From NCBI GenBank assembly GCA_029203145.1, contig CP119309.1:2443001-2507000 (forward strand): a DNA stretch of 64,000 bases. The letters run 5' to 3'. How positions within the stretch are numbered: the first letter of the stretch is position 1; the number at the start of each line of letters is the position of its first letter. The notes beneath the pieces are model-generated. The model was not told the DNA's origin, searched no databases, and saw nothing but the letters and a program-made list of their open reading frames with translations. This document shows, piece after piece, positions 34,460 to 43,269 of the stretch. Made by a program: the position numbers and the translations under genes. This DNA is from Candidatus Brevundimonas phytovorans (GTDB taxonomy: Bacteria > Pseudomonadota > Alphaproteobacteria > Caulobacterales > Caulobacteraceae).

Positions 34460-35230
34460 ATGCGCCGCAGCATCGACGATCTTCGCACCTTCTACGGCGA
34501 GCCGACCGGCGCGCTGGTGCGGCGCATGCTGGCGCGACGGCTGGAAGACGCCTGGGGCGAGGCCAACGGCTGCGACGTCCTGGGGCTGGGCTACGCCACG
34601 CCCTGGCTGGACGGCTTTGTCGGCGCCCGCCGCGTCATCGCCGCCATGCCGGGCGGACAGGGCGCCGAGCCGTGGACGGCGGGGGGCCGCAATCGCACCC
34701 TGCTCGTCGATGAGCAACGCCTGCCCTTCGCCGCCGGAACCTTCGACCGCATCCTGCTGGTTCACGCCCTGGAGGAGGCCGATGATCCCCGCGCCCTGCT
34801 GACCGAGGCGGTGCGGGCCCTGGCCCCCGCCGGGCGCATCATCCTGGCCACGGCGGCGCGCGGCGGCATGTGGGCGCGGGCCGAAACCACCCCCTTCGGC
34901 CACGGCCGCCCCTTTACCCGCGGCCAACTGGAGCGGCTGGTGCGCGAGGTGGGCCTGGAGCCCGCCGCCTGGTCGCAAGCCCTCTATGTCCCGCCGTGGC
35001 GGCCCTTGCTGCCCATGGCTGACGGGATCGAGCAGATGGGCCGCTGGATGCTGCCGGGGGCGGCGGGCCTGATCATGCTGGAGGCTACGCGGCAATCCTA
35101 TGCGCGGGTACGCCCGCAGGGTCTGGCCCAGACGGTGCTGGCGGGACGCCCGGCGCTGACACCCTCGCCCGCCTCGCGCGACCATGGGCCGCCCGCTCAT
35201 GCACTGGTCGGCGAGCGCAAACGGCCTTAA
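34460..35230 (+). CDS. class I SAM-dependent methyltransferase
   Basis: A 256-residue methyltransferase with a type-11-like core: the glycine-containing motif is degenerate (DVLGLGYATPWL, about 35-46), a later FDRILLVHALEEADDP stretch (about 95-110) is typical, and PAGRIILATAARGG follows. The C-terminal part contains a positively charged and hydrophobic patch and an RP-rich tail. The substrate is unknown. It begins a co-directional gene run with sixA, DUF952 and pyrD, and is divergent from gloB. I chose ATG 34460 because GAGAG lies just before it; GTG 34451 would add three residues. Confidence 0.8.
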   Translation: MRRSIDDLRTFYGEPTGALVRRMLARRLEDAWGEANGCDVLGLGYATPWLDGFVGARRVIAAMPGGQGAEPWTAGGRNRTLLVDEQRLPFAAGTFDRILLVHALEEADDPRALLTEAVRALAPAGRIILATAARGGMWARAETTPFGHGRPFTRGQLERLVREVGLEPAAWSQALYVPPWRPLLPMADGIEQMGRWMLPGAAGLIMLEATRQSYARVRPQGLAQTVLAGRPALTPSPASRDHGPPAHALVGERKRP

Positions 35231-35239
35231 GGCGAGCCC

Positions 35240-35737
35240 ATGCAGCGACTGATCATCATGCGTCACGCCCAGGCCGAGAAAAGCGCCACCGGCGGCGACA
35301 TCGACCGCCCCCTGTCCAAACACGGCCGCGCCGACGCCCTGGCCATGGGCCGGGCCCTGGCCGAACGCGGCCTGCGTCCCGACACGGCCCTGGTGTCCAG
35401 CGCCCGGCGCACGCATCAGACCTGGGACGCGGTCAGCGAGGCCATGGGCGACGTCGAGGTGCATCTGTCGCCCGCCCTCTACAACGCCTCGTCCGACACC
35501 CTGCGCCGTGCGGTCGAGGCCGCCGAGGATACGGCGGGCTGTCTGCTGCTGGTGGCGCACAATCCCGGCGTGCACCAGCTGGCGGTCGAATATCTGATCG
35601 AGAGCGCCGCCTCGCCCGGCGTCATGGACAAGATGAGCGGCGGTTTTCCCACCGGGGCGGCGGCCATCTTCACTGTCGATGTCGCCGGACGCCCCTCCTA
35701 CGAAGGCTGGCTGACGCCGCACGATCTCGCCAAATGA
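35240..35737 (+). CDS. SixA-type histidine phosphatase
   Basis: A 165-residue protein of the histidine phosphatase family. The N-terminal RHAQAEKS (about 7-14) carries the catalytic RH, with the second histidine in VAHNPGVHQLA (about 110-120). SixA in E. coli removes phosphate from the histidine of the ArcB HPt domain, so it might act on a phosphorelay; the substrate here is not shown. The gene starts 9 bases after the methyltransferase stop and overlaps the next gene in an ATGA. Confidence 0.88.
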   Translation: MQRLIIMRHAQAEKSATGGDIDRPLSKHGRADALAMGRALAERGLRPDTALVSSARRTHQTWDAVSEAMGDVEVHLSPALYNASSDTLRRAVEAAEDTAGCLLLVAHNPGVHQLAVEYLIESAASPGVMDKMSGGFPTGAAAIFTVDVAGRPSYEGWLTPHDLAK

Positions 35738-36087
35738 CCGACCTGCCGACCACCGCCTTCAAGATCCTGAGCCGCGCCGACTGGCGGGCGACCCTGGCCG
35801 AGGGCGCCTATGACGGCTCGCCGGTCGACCACGCCGACGGCTATATCCACCTGTCCGCCGCCGATCAGCTGGCCGTGACCGCCGCCAAACACTATGCGGG
35901 CCAGAGCGACCTGATGCTGGTCGAGGTCGATCTGACAGCGCTGGGCGAGGCCCTGGTCTGGGAGCCGTCGCGCGGCGGCGCCCTCTTCCCCCATATCTAC
36001 GGCCCCCTGCCGGTCGCGGCGACGCGAAGCGTGCGCGCCCTGACGGTCAGCGCCGACGGCGAGATGATCCTGAGCGAAAACCCATGA
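35734..36087 (+). CDS. DUF952 domain protein
   Basis: A 117-residue cytoplasmic protein of the DUF952 family, with the family motifs AYDGSPVDHADGYIHLSA (about 28-45) and LVEVDLTALGEALVWEPSRGGALFPHIYGPL (about 65-95). The His in DHADG and the Glu-Pro-Ser-Arg segment are the conserved features. Function is unknown. Its ATG overlaps the sixA stop in an ATGA, and its own stop overlaps the pyrD start likewise, so it is translationally coupled in the operon. Confidence 0.9.
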   Translation: MTDLPTTAFKILSRADWRATLAEGAYDGSPVDHADGYIHLSAADQLAVTAAKHYAGQSDLMLVEVDLTALGEALVWEPSRGGALFPHIYGPLPVAATRSVRALTVSADGEMILSENP

Positions 36088-37121
36088 GCCTGACCGACCT
36101 CGGCGCCGTCATCCTGCGCCAGATGGACCCCGAGACGGCGCACCGTCTGGCCATTCGCGCCCTGCAGGTCACGCCCCTGCCGGCGGCCCGCGCCGATGAT
36201 CCCATCCTGAAGACCCGCATCGCCGGGCTGGAAATGTCCAACCCGGTCGGTCTGGCCGCAGGGCTCGACAAGAACGGCGAGGCGCTGCACGGGCTTTCAC
36301 GCCTGGGCTTCGGCGCCGTGGAATGCGGCTCGGTCACGCCTCGCGCTCAACCAGGCAACCCCAAGCCCCGCCTGTTCCGCCTGTCCGAAGACCGCGCCGT
36401 CATCAACCGCATGGGCTTCAACAATGAGGGGCTGGAGCCCTTCGCCGCGCGGCTGTCCCACCGTCCGAAGCGCACCCCCATCGGCGCCAACCTGGGGGCC
36501 AACAAGGACACCGAGGACAAGGCGGCCGACTATGTCGCAGGCCTGAAACGACTGGCGGGTCTGGCCGACTACTTCACCATCAACATCTCCTCGCCCAACA
36601 CGCCCGGTCTGCGCGCGCTGCAGGGGCGCGAGGCGCTGGACGACCTGCTGGGGCGGATCAACGAGGCCCGTCCCGCCGACGGCGCGCCGGTGTTTCTGAA
36701 GATCGCGCCCGACCTGATCGGCGAAGAGATCGGCATGATCGTCGAGGCCTCGCTGGCGCACGGCATCGACGCCCTGATCGTGTCCAACACCACGCTGGAG
36801 CGCCCCGCCACGCTGAAATCCGGCTTTGCGGGCGAGGCCGGCGGCCTGTCGGGCGCGCCGCTCAAGCCCTTCGCCCAGAAGGCCCTGGAAGCCGCCGCTG
36901 AGGCCGCCGCCGGGCGTCTGCCGCTGATCGCGGTGGGCGGGATCGAAAGCGGGGCTGACGCCTGGGCGCGCATCCGCGCGGGCGCCACGGCGGTGCAGAT
37001 CTATTCGGCCCTCATCTATGACGGCCCCGGCCTGATCGGCGCCGTCAAGCGCGATCTGGCCGCCCGTCTGCGCGCCGAAGGCTTCGCCCATCTTTCCGAC
37101 GCGGTCGGCGCCGGTCGTTGA
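36084..37121 (+). CDS. pyrD: dihydroorotate dehydrogenase (quinone), class 2
   Basis: Oxidises dihydroorotate to orotate and passes electrons to the quinone pool, the only membrane-linked step of pyrimidine synthesis; FMN-bound. The 345-residue length and the N-terminal helical extension fit class 2. Visible features are NPVGLAAGLDKNGEAL (about 52-67), the catalytic-serine region FTINISSPNTPGLRALQ (about 165-181), KIAPDL, the LIVSNTT stretch, and the FMN phosphate-binding LIAVGGIESGADAW. It is the last gene of the 34460-37121 operon. Confidence 0.95.
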   Translation: MSLTDLGAVILRQMDPETAHRLAIRALQVTPLPAARADDPILKTRIAGLEMSNPVGLAAGLDKNGEALHGLSRLGFGAVECGSVTPRAQPGNPKPRLFRLSEDRAVINRMGFNNEGLEPFAARLSHRPKRTPIGANLGANKDTEDKAADYVAGLKRLAGLADYFTINISSPNTPGLRALQGREALDDLLGRINEARPADGAPVFLKIAPDLIGEEIGMIVEASLAHGIDALIVSNTTLERPATLKSGFAGEAGGLSGAPLKPFAQKALEAAAEAAAGRLPLIAVGGIESGADAWARIRAGATAVQIYSALIYDGPGLIGAVKRDLAARLRAEGFAHLSDAVGAGR

Positions 37122-37187
37122 CGGAGCATTAGGGCAAGCCGCTGCATCATTGACCCGATAGGCGAAATCGCCTGCTCGGAAAGTCGC

Positions 37188-39101
37188 ATGACGCAACCCG
37201 CCGCCGACGCCGCCTCGACCATCTGGGCGCCCGCCATTCGTCAACGCCGCAAGGCGATGCTGCAACGCATCGTCATGGGGGTGGCGACCGCCCTTGTGTT
37301 CAGCCCCATGCTGGGCTGGCGCTTCAGCGCGACCTGGCTGGTGATCTACACCTTGATCCAGTTTCTGGAGGCGGAGGTCTTCGCCCCCGTCGTCGCGGGC
37401 AGGGTGACGGAGCCGACGGGTTGGCGCGGCCTTTACGGCGATCTGGTGTTGATGCTGAACGCCGGCTTCTTCGGCGTCATGGCCGTGCCGCTGTGGACCG
37501 TGGGCGGGGCCATGGGCGGCGTCGCCGCCTCGGTCCTTCTGTCCGCGGGCATGATCAACTCAGTCATCATGTCGGCCGGGTCGATGCGAATCTTCGCCTG
37601 CACCGTCCTGCCCCAGTTGTCGATCTTCGCCCTGACCCCGCTGTTCATGGCCCAGATGGGCGCCGCGCCGCACATCGTCACCGCCACAGCGATCGCCATC
37701 CTGTCTTACACCGTCTTCTGCCTGAACACGCGCAAGCACCTGTCCCGCGCCAATCGCGCCGAGACCGCCGCCCGTATCGAGGCGGACCGCAAGCGCGCCG
37801 AGGCCGAAACCGTCATGGCCAGCCGGGGCGCCTTCCTGGCCGCCGTCGCCCATGACCTGCGCACCCCGATCAGCGCTATCCTGACCGGCGCCGACGATCT
37901 GGATCGCGGCGACAAGTCCGGGTCCGCCCGTCAGCAGGTGGCCCTGATCACCGACGCCGGCCTGATGATGAAGGCCCTGCTCGACGACCTGCTGGACCAC
38001 GCGCGGCTGGACGCTGGACGGATGAGCGTGGACAGCCGCGACTTCGACCTGCGCCTGCTGCTGTCGCAGACGGCGCGCCTATGGGCCGGCCCCGTCCGCG
38101 CCAAGGGTCTGCGCCTGCGCATGGAGGGGGCCCGCACCCTGCCGCAGATGGTGCGCGGCGACGCCATGCGCCTGCGCCAGGTGCTGAACAACCTGATCTC
38201 CAACGCCATGAAGTTCACCGACGCGGGCGCCATCACCCTGCGTCTGAACGCCTGGCCCGACGAACACGGCGCCCATGTCCTGCTCATCGACATCGAGGAC
38301 ACCGGCGCCGGGATGACGCAGGCCCAGTTGGGTCGGCTGTTCAACGCCTTCGATCAGACCGCCGAGGGCGTGGCCGCCCGCTTCGGCGGCTCGGGTCTGG
38401 GCCTGAGCATCAGCCGGGACCTGATCGAGCTGATGGGTGGCCGCCTGACCGTGCGAAGCACCCCCGGCCAGGGCTCGATCTTCACCCTGTCCCTGATCCT
38501 GCCGCGCGGCGCCGCACTGGACGCCACGCCCTCGGCCCTGGCGCCCGAGGCGCGCACCACCATCGTCCGCCCGCTGAGCCGGCCCGTTGCAACGGCCCCG
38601 GCCGCCGCGACTGCGCCCGCCCCCGCGCCCGCCAAGGCGCCGCCAGCGGAGACGGCGACGGTCGTCGAGCCGGCGCCGTCCGAGGAGACCCTCGCCGAGG
38701 CCCCCTTGCGCGTCCTGGTCGTCGACGACCACGCCATCAACCGCCGCGCCATCCAGTTGATCCTTCAGTCCATGGACTGCGAGATCGCCATGGCCGAGGA
38801 CGGCCTGGCCGCGCTGGAGGCCTGCGCGCGGACTCCGTTCGACGTCGTCTTCATGGATGTGCGTATGCCCGAACTGGACGGACGCGAGACCACGCGGCGG
38901 CTGCGCGCCGGCGGCGGGCTGAACGCCGCCGTTCCGGTCATCGCCGTCACTGCCGACACAGCGCCTGAGGACATCGCCGCCTGCACCGCCGCCGGGATGA
39001 ACTACTTCGTCTCCAAGCCGCTGACGCCCGGCGCCCTGCTGGGCGCCCTGTCCCAGGTGCTGAACGCCGCGGCCAACGCCGCCGAAAGCGCGGCCGCCTA
39101 G
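37188..39101 (+). CDS. membrane hybrid histidine kinase
   Basis: A 637-residue kinase. The N-terminal region (about 28-180) holds four to six hydrophobic helices and forms an integral-membrane sensor of unknown type. The phosphoacceptor is His222 in AAVAHDLRTPISA, the ATPase domain shows NNLISNAMKF (334-343), DTGAGM (371-376) and GGSGLGLSIS (400-409), an Ala/Pro-rich linker runs at about 462-500, and a receiver domain at about 505-630 has phospho-Asp557 in VFMDVRMPE. It lies 66 bases after pyrD. The 3' end overlaps the convergent vsr gene at CTAG (39098-39101). The output target is not adjacent. Confidence 0.92.
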   Translation: MTQPAADAASTIWAPAIRQRRKAMLQRIVMGVATALVFSPMLGWRFSATWLVIYTLIQFLEAEVFAPVVAGRVTEPTGWRGLYGDLVLMLNAGFFGVMAVPLWTVGGAMGGVAASVLLSAGMINSVIMSAGSMRIFACTVLPQLSIFALTPLFMAQMGAAPHIVTATAIAILSYTVFCLNTRKHLSRANRAETAARIEADRKRAEAETVMASRGAFLAAVAHDLRTPISAILTGADDLDRGDKSGSARQQVALITDAGLMMKALLDDLLDHARLDAGRMSVDSRDFDLRLLLSQTARLWAGPVRAKGLRLRMEGARTLPQMVRGDAMRLRQVLNNLISNAMKFTDAGAITLRLNAWPDEHGAHVLLIDIEDTGAGMTQAQLGRLFNAFDQTAEGVAARFGGSGLGLSISRDLIELMGGRLTVRSTPGQGSIFTLSLILPRGAALDATPSALAPEARTTIVRPLSRPVATAPAAATAPAPAPAKAPPAETATVVEPAPSEETLAEAPLRVLVVDDHAINRRAIQLILQSMDCEIAMAEDGLAALEACARTPFDVVFMDVRMPELDGRETTRRLRAGGGLNAAVPVIAVTADTAPEDIAACTAAGMNYFVSKPLTPGALLGALSQVLNAAANAAESAAA

Positions 39102-39508
39102 TCTTCTCGCACCTCGGTCGCCAGGGCCTCAGCGAAGCCTGGCTGGCGCAACTGGCATTCCCAGACCGTCAGCACCCGCCATCCCCCGGCGGTCAGCTCC
39201 GCCGCGGCCCGCGCGTCACGCGCCCGGTTGCGGTCGATCTTGGCGATCCAGTAGGCGGCGTTGGCCTGGGGCTGTCGCGCCCCGCGCGGGCAGTCGTGGC
39301 CGTGCCAGAAACAGCCGTGGACAAAGAGGGCGACCTTGCGCCCCTTCATCACCACGTCGGGCCGTCCAGGCAGGCCGCAGCCGCCCAGACGGTAGCCGAT
39401 CCCGGCGGCGCGCAGCATCCGCCGGACCTTCCATTCGGGCGCGGTGTCGCGCCCCTTCACCCGGCGCATGACCGCGCTGCGTTTCTCCGGGGTGAAGACG
39501 TCCGTCAT
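39098..39508 (-). CDS. vsr: very short patch repair endonuclease
   Basis: A 136-residue Vsr-type endonuclease that nicks at T:G mismatches made by deamination of 5-methylcytosine. The fold signatures are MRRVKGRDTAPEWKVRRMLRAAG and the zinc/catalytic stretch PDVVMKGRKVALFVHGCFWHGHDC, which includes the catalytic Asp and the zinc-binding Cys and His. In E. coli vsr overlaps dcm, but no cytosine methylase is in this window, so this is an orphan copy. The stop codon shares CTAG with the kinase gene. It is 23 bases downstream of the peroxiredoxin on the same strand. Confidence 0.93.
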   Translation of the reverse strand: MTDVFTPEKRSAVMRRVKGRDTAPEWKVRRMLRAAGIGYRLGGCGLPGRPDVVMKGRKVALFVHGCFWHGHDCPRGARQPQANAAYWIAKIDRNRARDARAAAELTAGGWRVLTVWECQLRQPGFAEALATEVRED

Positions 39509-39531
39509 GGATCAGACCATGACGGTCAGCA

Positions 39532-40020
39532 TCAGAGCTGGGCCAGCAGGTGCTCGGCCGAGGACACCTTGAACTCGCCGCCCTGTTCGATGTTCAGTTG
39601 ATCGACCACGCCGTCCTTGACCAGCATCGAGTAGCGCTGCGAGCGCTCGCCCATGCCGAAACCCTTGGCGTCCAGCGCCAGGCCGACCGCGCGGGTGAAG
39701 TCGCCGTTGCCGTCAGCCAGCATGACCACGTCGTCGGCGCCGTTCAGGTCGTTGGCCTTGGCCCAGGCGCCCATGACGAAGGCGTCGTTGACCGAGAGGC
39801 AGGCGACAGTGTCCACGCCCTTGGCGGCCAGGTCGGCGCGATTATCGACATAGCCCGGCAGGTGACGCGCCGAGCAGGTCGGGGTGAAGGCGCCGGGGAC
39901 GGCGAACAGGGCCACGGTCTTGCCCGCAAACAGCTCGCTGGTCGTGACCGGCTTGGGGCCGTCGGCGGTCATGGTGGTCAGGGTCGCGTCGGGAATGCGG
40001 TCGCCGATCTGGATGGTCAT
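39532..40020 (-). CDS. peroxiredoxin (Prx5-like)
   Basis: A 162-residue thiol peroxidase that reduces hydrogen and alkyl peroxides. The peroxidatic Cys49 lies in VPGAFTPTCSARHLPGY, with the family catalytic Pro, Thr and later Arg in MGERSQRYSMLVKDGV. The spacing fits the Prx5/AhpE-like group, which in other bacteria draws electrons from glutathione or glutaredoxin; a resolving Cys candidate lies in VACLSVND (residue about 73). The gene ends 23 bases before vsr on the same strand and is divergent from yqgE. Confidence 0.9.
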   Translation of the reverse strand: MTIQIGDRIPDATLTTMTADGPKPVTTSELFAGKTVALFAVPGAFTPTCSARHLPGYVDNRADLAAKGVDTVACLSVNDAFVMGAWAKANDLNGADDVVMLADGNGDFTRAVGLALDAKGFGMGERSQRYSMLVKDGVVDQLNIEQGGEFKVSSAEHLLAQL

Positions 40021-40158
40021 GGGTGTCTCCGAGGGCTGAAAGGCCCGGGGAATCCGGGCAGCGTTCGAATGTCAGATAGAGACGACAGGAAGGATCGCCA
40101 AGCGCCCTTCGTTCCCTCGCGCCTTGCGTCGTGACGCTCCCCACCCGATGATAGCGGA

Positions 40159-40725
40159 ATGATCGCCTTTTCCTCCCTGACCGGGCGTCTTCTGGTCGCC
40201 ATGCCGGGCATAGACGACGACCGTTTCCGCCACGCCGTGATCCTGATCTGCGCCCATGACGACGAGCACGCCATGGGACTGCGGCTGGACCAGCCGGCGC
40301 CGGGCGTCACCCTGTCCGAGGTGCTGAAGAAGCTGGACACGCCCGTCTCCGACGCCCTGGCGAAACAGGCGGTGCTGATCGGCGGGCCCGTCGAGCGCGA
40401 GCGCGGCTTTGTCCTGCACACCGACGACTGGACCAATGACGACATCAGCCTGAGCTTCGGCGAGGGTCTGGCCGTGACCGGCACCCGCGACGCCCTGGCG
40501 GCGATGAGCGAAGACGACGGCCCGCGCCGCTCGGTCCTGCTGCTGGGCTACGCCGGCTGGGGCGAGGGTCAGTTGGAGGAGGAACTCAGCGAAAACGTCT
40601 GGCTAACTGCTGACGCCGACCCCGACCTGATCTTCGACGCCGACTATGCCACCAAGTGGAGCCGCGCCCTGGCCGGTCTCGGCGTCGACGCCGCCCGCCT
40701 GTCAGCCCAGAGCGGACGGGCCTAG
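40159..40725 (+). CDS. YqgE/AlgH family protein
   Basis: A 188-residue protein of the YqgE/AlgH family, with SLTGRLLVAMPGIDDDRFRHAVILICAHDDEHAMGLRLDQP near the N-terminus and the LGYAGWGEGQLEEELSENVWL stretch near 128-148. Function is not firmly known; members have been proposed to modulate transcription or act near the ruvX/nucleotide genes in other genomes. The ATG at 40159 is the natural start. The stop overlaps the convergent small membrane protein gene at CTAG (40722-40725). Confidence 0.92.
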   Translation: MIAFSSLTGRLLVAMPGIDDDRFRHAVILICAHDDEHAMGLRLDQPAPGVTLSEVLKKLDTPVSDALAKQAVLIGGPVERERGFVLHTDDWTNDDISLSFGEGLAVTGTRDALAAMSEDDGPRRSVLLLGYAGWGEGQLEEELSENVWLTADADPDLIFDADYATKWSRALAGLGVDAARLSAQSGRA

Positions 40726-40943
40726 TCTTCCTTCGGATACTTGCGGCGCAGATTCCGCATCCGGGCCGCGGTCACGGGCGGCGTCAGGCTGAGCCCCGCT
40801 GAGGCAAGACACAGGACGCCGCCGATGGCAGCCGCCTGTACGAGGTCACGGGTGAACAGGAACCCGAGCCCAAAACCCAGGATGGTCGGCGTCGCAGCGC
40901 CAACCATGATCAGGCGGTCCCGCGTCGCGCCCTTGATCTTCAT
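40722..40943 (-). CDS. small two-helix membrane protein
   Basis: A 73-residue protein with two hydrophobic helices (about 10-30 and 35-55) and a basic C-terminus (RNLRRKYPKED). No family recognised. Its ATG overlaps the TGA stop of the GGDEF-EAL gene in an ATGA (40940-40943), so it is coupled to it and may work with it or anchor something near it. It is the last gene of the leftward gene train that starts at ctaC. Confidence 0.6.
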   Translation of the reverse strand: MKIKGATRDRLIMVGAATPTILGFGLGFLFTRDLVQAAAIGGVLCLASAGLSLTPPVTAARMRNLRRKYPKED

Positions 40944-42607
40944 GCCGACCGCGCCTTGATCGGCGCTGTGCCGTCGGCCAGCGACTCGTTCAGATAGACC
41001 TCGGCCTCCTGGGCCGGAAGGGCCGGCGCATAGCCGAAGCCCTGACCATAGTGGCAGCTGGCGTCCAGCAGCAGGCCGGCCAGTTCGGCGTTCTCGACCC
41101 CCTCGGCCACGACTTCCAGTGACAGGTCGCGACCCAGGTTGACCACGGACTTGACGATCTTGGCCGAGCCCTCGTCCTTGTTCATCGTCAGAACGAAGTA
41201 GCGGTCGATCTTCAGCGTGTCGAAGGGCAGGCGCGCCAGATAGGACAGGGACGAGAAGCCGGTGCCGAAGTCGTCCAGCGCCAGGCTGGCCCCCGCCTCG
41301 CGCAGCTTCGTCAGCACCTCGGCGGCGTGCGCGGTGTCGCGCATGATGTCGCCCTCGGTGACTTCCAGCTTCAGCGCGCCGCGCGGCAGGCCGGTCTCCT
41401 GTATGATGCGGGCCACGTCCTCGACCAGATGGTCGCGCTCGATCTCGCCGACCGACAGGTTGACGCTGCAGAACAGTTTCCCCGCACTAGGATGGCGATG
41501 CAGCCATTCGGCCAGCTGACGCGCCGCCTGGGTCATCATCAGCAGACCCAGCTCGTTCATCAGGCCCATTTCGTCGGCCAGGGTCAGGAAGTCGTCCGGC
41601 GGCACCAGGCCGCGCTGCGGATGACGCCAGCGCACCAGGGCCTCGAACCCGGCGACGGCGCCGGTCTTCAGGTTGACGATGGGCTGATAGAAGGGCTCGA
41701 TCTCGCCGCGCACGAAGGCGTTGCGCAGGTCCGCCTCCAGCGCCAGCCGCGACAGGCTGTCGCTCTCCAGCGCCCGGCCATAGGCGGCGGCTCCGCCGCG
41801 TCCGGCCGTCTTGGCCTGCTCCACCGCCAGTTCGACCCGGCGCAGCAATTCGGCCGGATCAGGCGCGTCCGGTCCGCCCTCGGCGGCCACGGCGCCGATG
41901 GAGACGGTCGGATAGATGTCGAAGCCCGCGACGCGCAACGGCTGTTCCAACGCCTCGCGCACACGGTCGCTGCCGCCGGTCGCCCCGCGCCGGGTCAGGA
42001 CGGCGAACTCGTCCTCGCCGATTCGAGCGGGCGAACAGTCCTTGGAGAAGGCGCCGGCCAGCCGGGAGCCCAGGGCCGACAGCACCAGATCGGCGCGTTC
42101 ATGGCCCAGGGCCTCGTTCAGGCGGCGCAGGCGGTCGACGTCGGCCACCACCAGCTCATAATCCCCCGGCTGGGCCAGGGTCTCGGCCACGCGGACCAGG
42201 AAGGTTCGACGATCCAGCAGGCCGGTCAGGGTGTCGCGGTCGGCGCCGGCGAACTTGGTTTCCAGGGCGACGACGCCGGCGGCGCGCAACCCGTCCTCCA
42301 GCCAGACGCCGCGCCACAGGCAGGTCTCGCAGCCGCGCATGCGCAGACGCACGGCGATCTCCACGCCCTCAGCCTGGGGCTTGAGCAGGCGGTCGGCCAG
42401 GGCGCGGTCCTGGGGCATGGCCAGGGCCGCGAAGGCGGCGCCCGAACACTCAGGCGCCAGCGGACCGAGGCCCAGGGATCGGGTCGCCCCGGTAAAGCGA
42501 ATCTGGTCGTCGGCGGGCGTCCAGATCCACAGCGCGGCGTCGGCGGCGGCCAGCGCCTCGATCGCCGTGGTGGGGTCCCAGGCCAACGCTCTGGATCGTG
42601 TGTTCAA
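40940..42607 (-). CDS. GGDEF-EAL cyclic-di-GMP protein
   Basis: A 555-residue protein. Order: a PAS-like N-terminal region (about 10-115), a GGDEF domain (about 120-280, with the signature GEDEF at 197-201 in place of GGDEF), and an EAL phosphodiesterase domain (about 298-545, FEALVRW at 321-327, with the metal-binding and catalytic stretches around FSSLSYLARLPFDTLKID and EVVAEGVEN). GEDEF variants can keep activity, so synthesis is possible; hydrolysis is likely because the EAL motifs look complete. The start is TTG 42607, which overlaps the preceding acetyltransferase stop as TTGA; other starts would place it inside that gene. Confidence 0.85.
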   Translation of the reverse strand: MNTRSRALAWDPTTAIEALAAADAALWIWTPADDQIRFTGATRSLGLGPLAPECSGAAFAALAMPQDRALADRLLKPQAEGVEIAVRLRMRGCETCLWRGVWLEDGLRAAGVVALETKFAGADRDTLTGLLDRRTFLVRVAETLAQPGDYELVVADVDRLRRLNEALGHERADLVLSALGSRLAGAFSKDCSPARIGEDEFAVLTRRGATGGSDRVREALEQPLRVAGFDIYPTVSIGAVAAEGGPDAPDPAELLRRVELAVEQAKTAGRGGAAAYGRALESDSLSRLALEADLRNAFVRGEIEPFYQPIVNLKTGAVAGFEALVRWRHPQRGLVPPDDFLTLADEMGLMNELGLLMMTQAARQLAEWLHRHPSAGKLFCSVNLSVGEIERDHLVEDVARIIQETGLPRGALKLEVTEGDIMRDTAHAAEVLTKLREAGASLALDDFGTGFSSLSYLARLPFDTLKIDRYFVLTMNKDEGSAKIVKSVVNLGRDLSLEVVAEGVENAELAGLLLDASCHYGQGFGYAPALPAQEAEVYLNESLADGTAPIKARSA

Positions 42608-43227
42608 AGCGAATCCCGGATGTAAGAACTGGACGCGGCCGGGTCCGGGACGAACTCGTCCCTGATGACGCCGAACAGCAGATGATCTGCCCATGCGCCG
42701 TTAATTTTCAAATAAGCTTTCGCCAGTCCTTCCTGACGGAAGCCCGCCTTTTCGAGGACGCGGCGCGAAGCGGCGTTGGTCGGCACACAGGCGGCCTCGA
42801 CGCGGTGCAGCTTCAGGGCGCCAAAGGCGAAGCCCAGCATGGTCCGGGCCGCCGCCGTGCCTACGCCCTGCCCCGCATAGGGCTGGCCGATCCAGTAGCC
42901 CAGCGTCCCGGTTTCGGCCACGCCGCGCCGGATGTTGGACAGGGTGATGGCGCCCATCAGGGTGTCCTCGGCGGGATCGAAGACGAACAGGGGCCAGGCC
43001 GTGCCCAACTCCATCTCGCGGGCATAGACGCCGAGGCGCCGGCGAAATGCCGCCCGCGTCAGGTCGTCTTCGGCCCAAGCCGGCTCCCAGGGTTGCAGAT
43101 AGTCGCGCGAGCCGCCGCGCAGCTCGGCCCATTCGGCATGATCCGCCGGACGCGGCGGGCGCAGCAAGACCCCCTGTCCGCGCAGGACGGGTCCGGTCGC
43201 CTCGGCCATCCAGTCGAACAGGGCCAT
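42604..43227 (-). CDS. GNAT acetyltransferase (RimJ/RimL type)
   Basis: A 207-residue N-acetyltransferase of the GNAT superfamily. The features are LLRPPRPADHAEWAEL at the N-terminus, GTLGYWIGQPYAGQGVGTAAARTML (about 110-135, acetyl-CoA-binding pattern Q/R-x-x-G-x-G/A), and the downstream LKLHRVEAACVPTNAASRRVLEKAGF typical of RimJ/RimL, which acetylate N-terminal residues of ribosomal proteins. It overlaps the GGDEF-EAL gene at TTGA. It is part of the cox-to-c-di-GMP gene train, and the M16-GNAT adjacency is common in alphaproteobacteria. Confidence 0.9.
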   Translation of the reverse strand: MALFDWMAEATGPVLRGQGVLLRPPRPADHAEWAELRGGSRDYLQPWEPAWAEDDLTRAAFRRRLGVYAREMELGTAWPLFVFDPAEDTLMGAITLSNIRRGVAETGTLGYWIGQPYAGQGVGTAAARTMLGFAFGALKLHRVEAACVPTNAASRRVLEKAGFRQEGLAKAYLKINGAWADHLLFGVIRDEFVPDPAASSSYIRDSL

Positions 43228-43269
43228 GCGAGCAGACTACCTCAGCGCGCGCGCAGCGCCAGCCACGAC

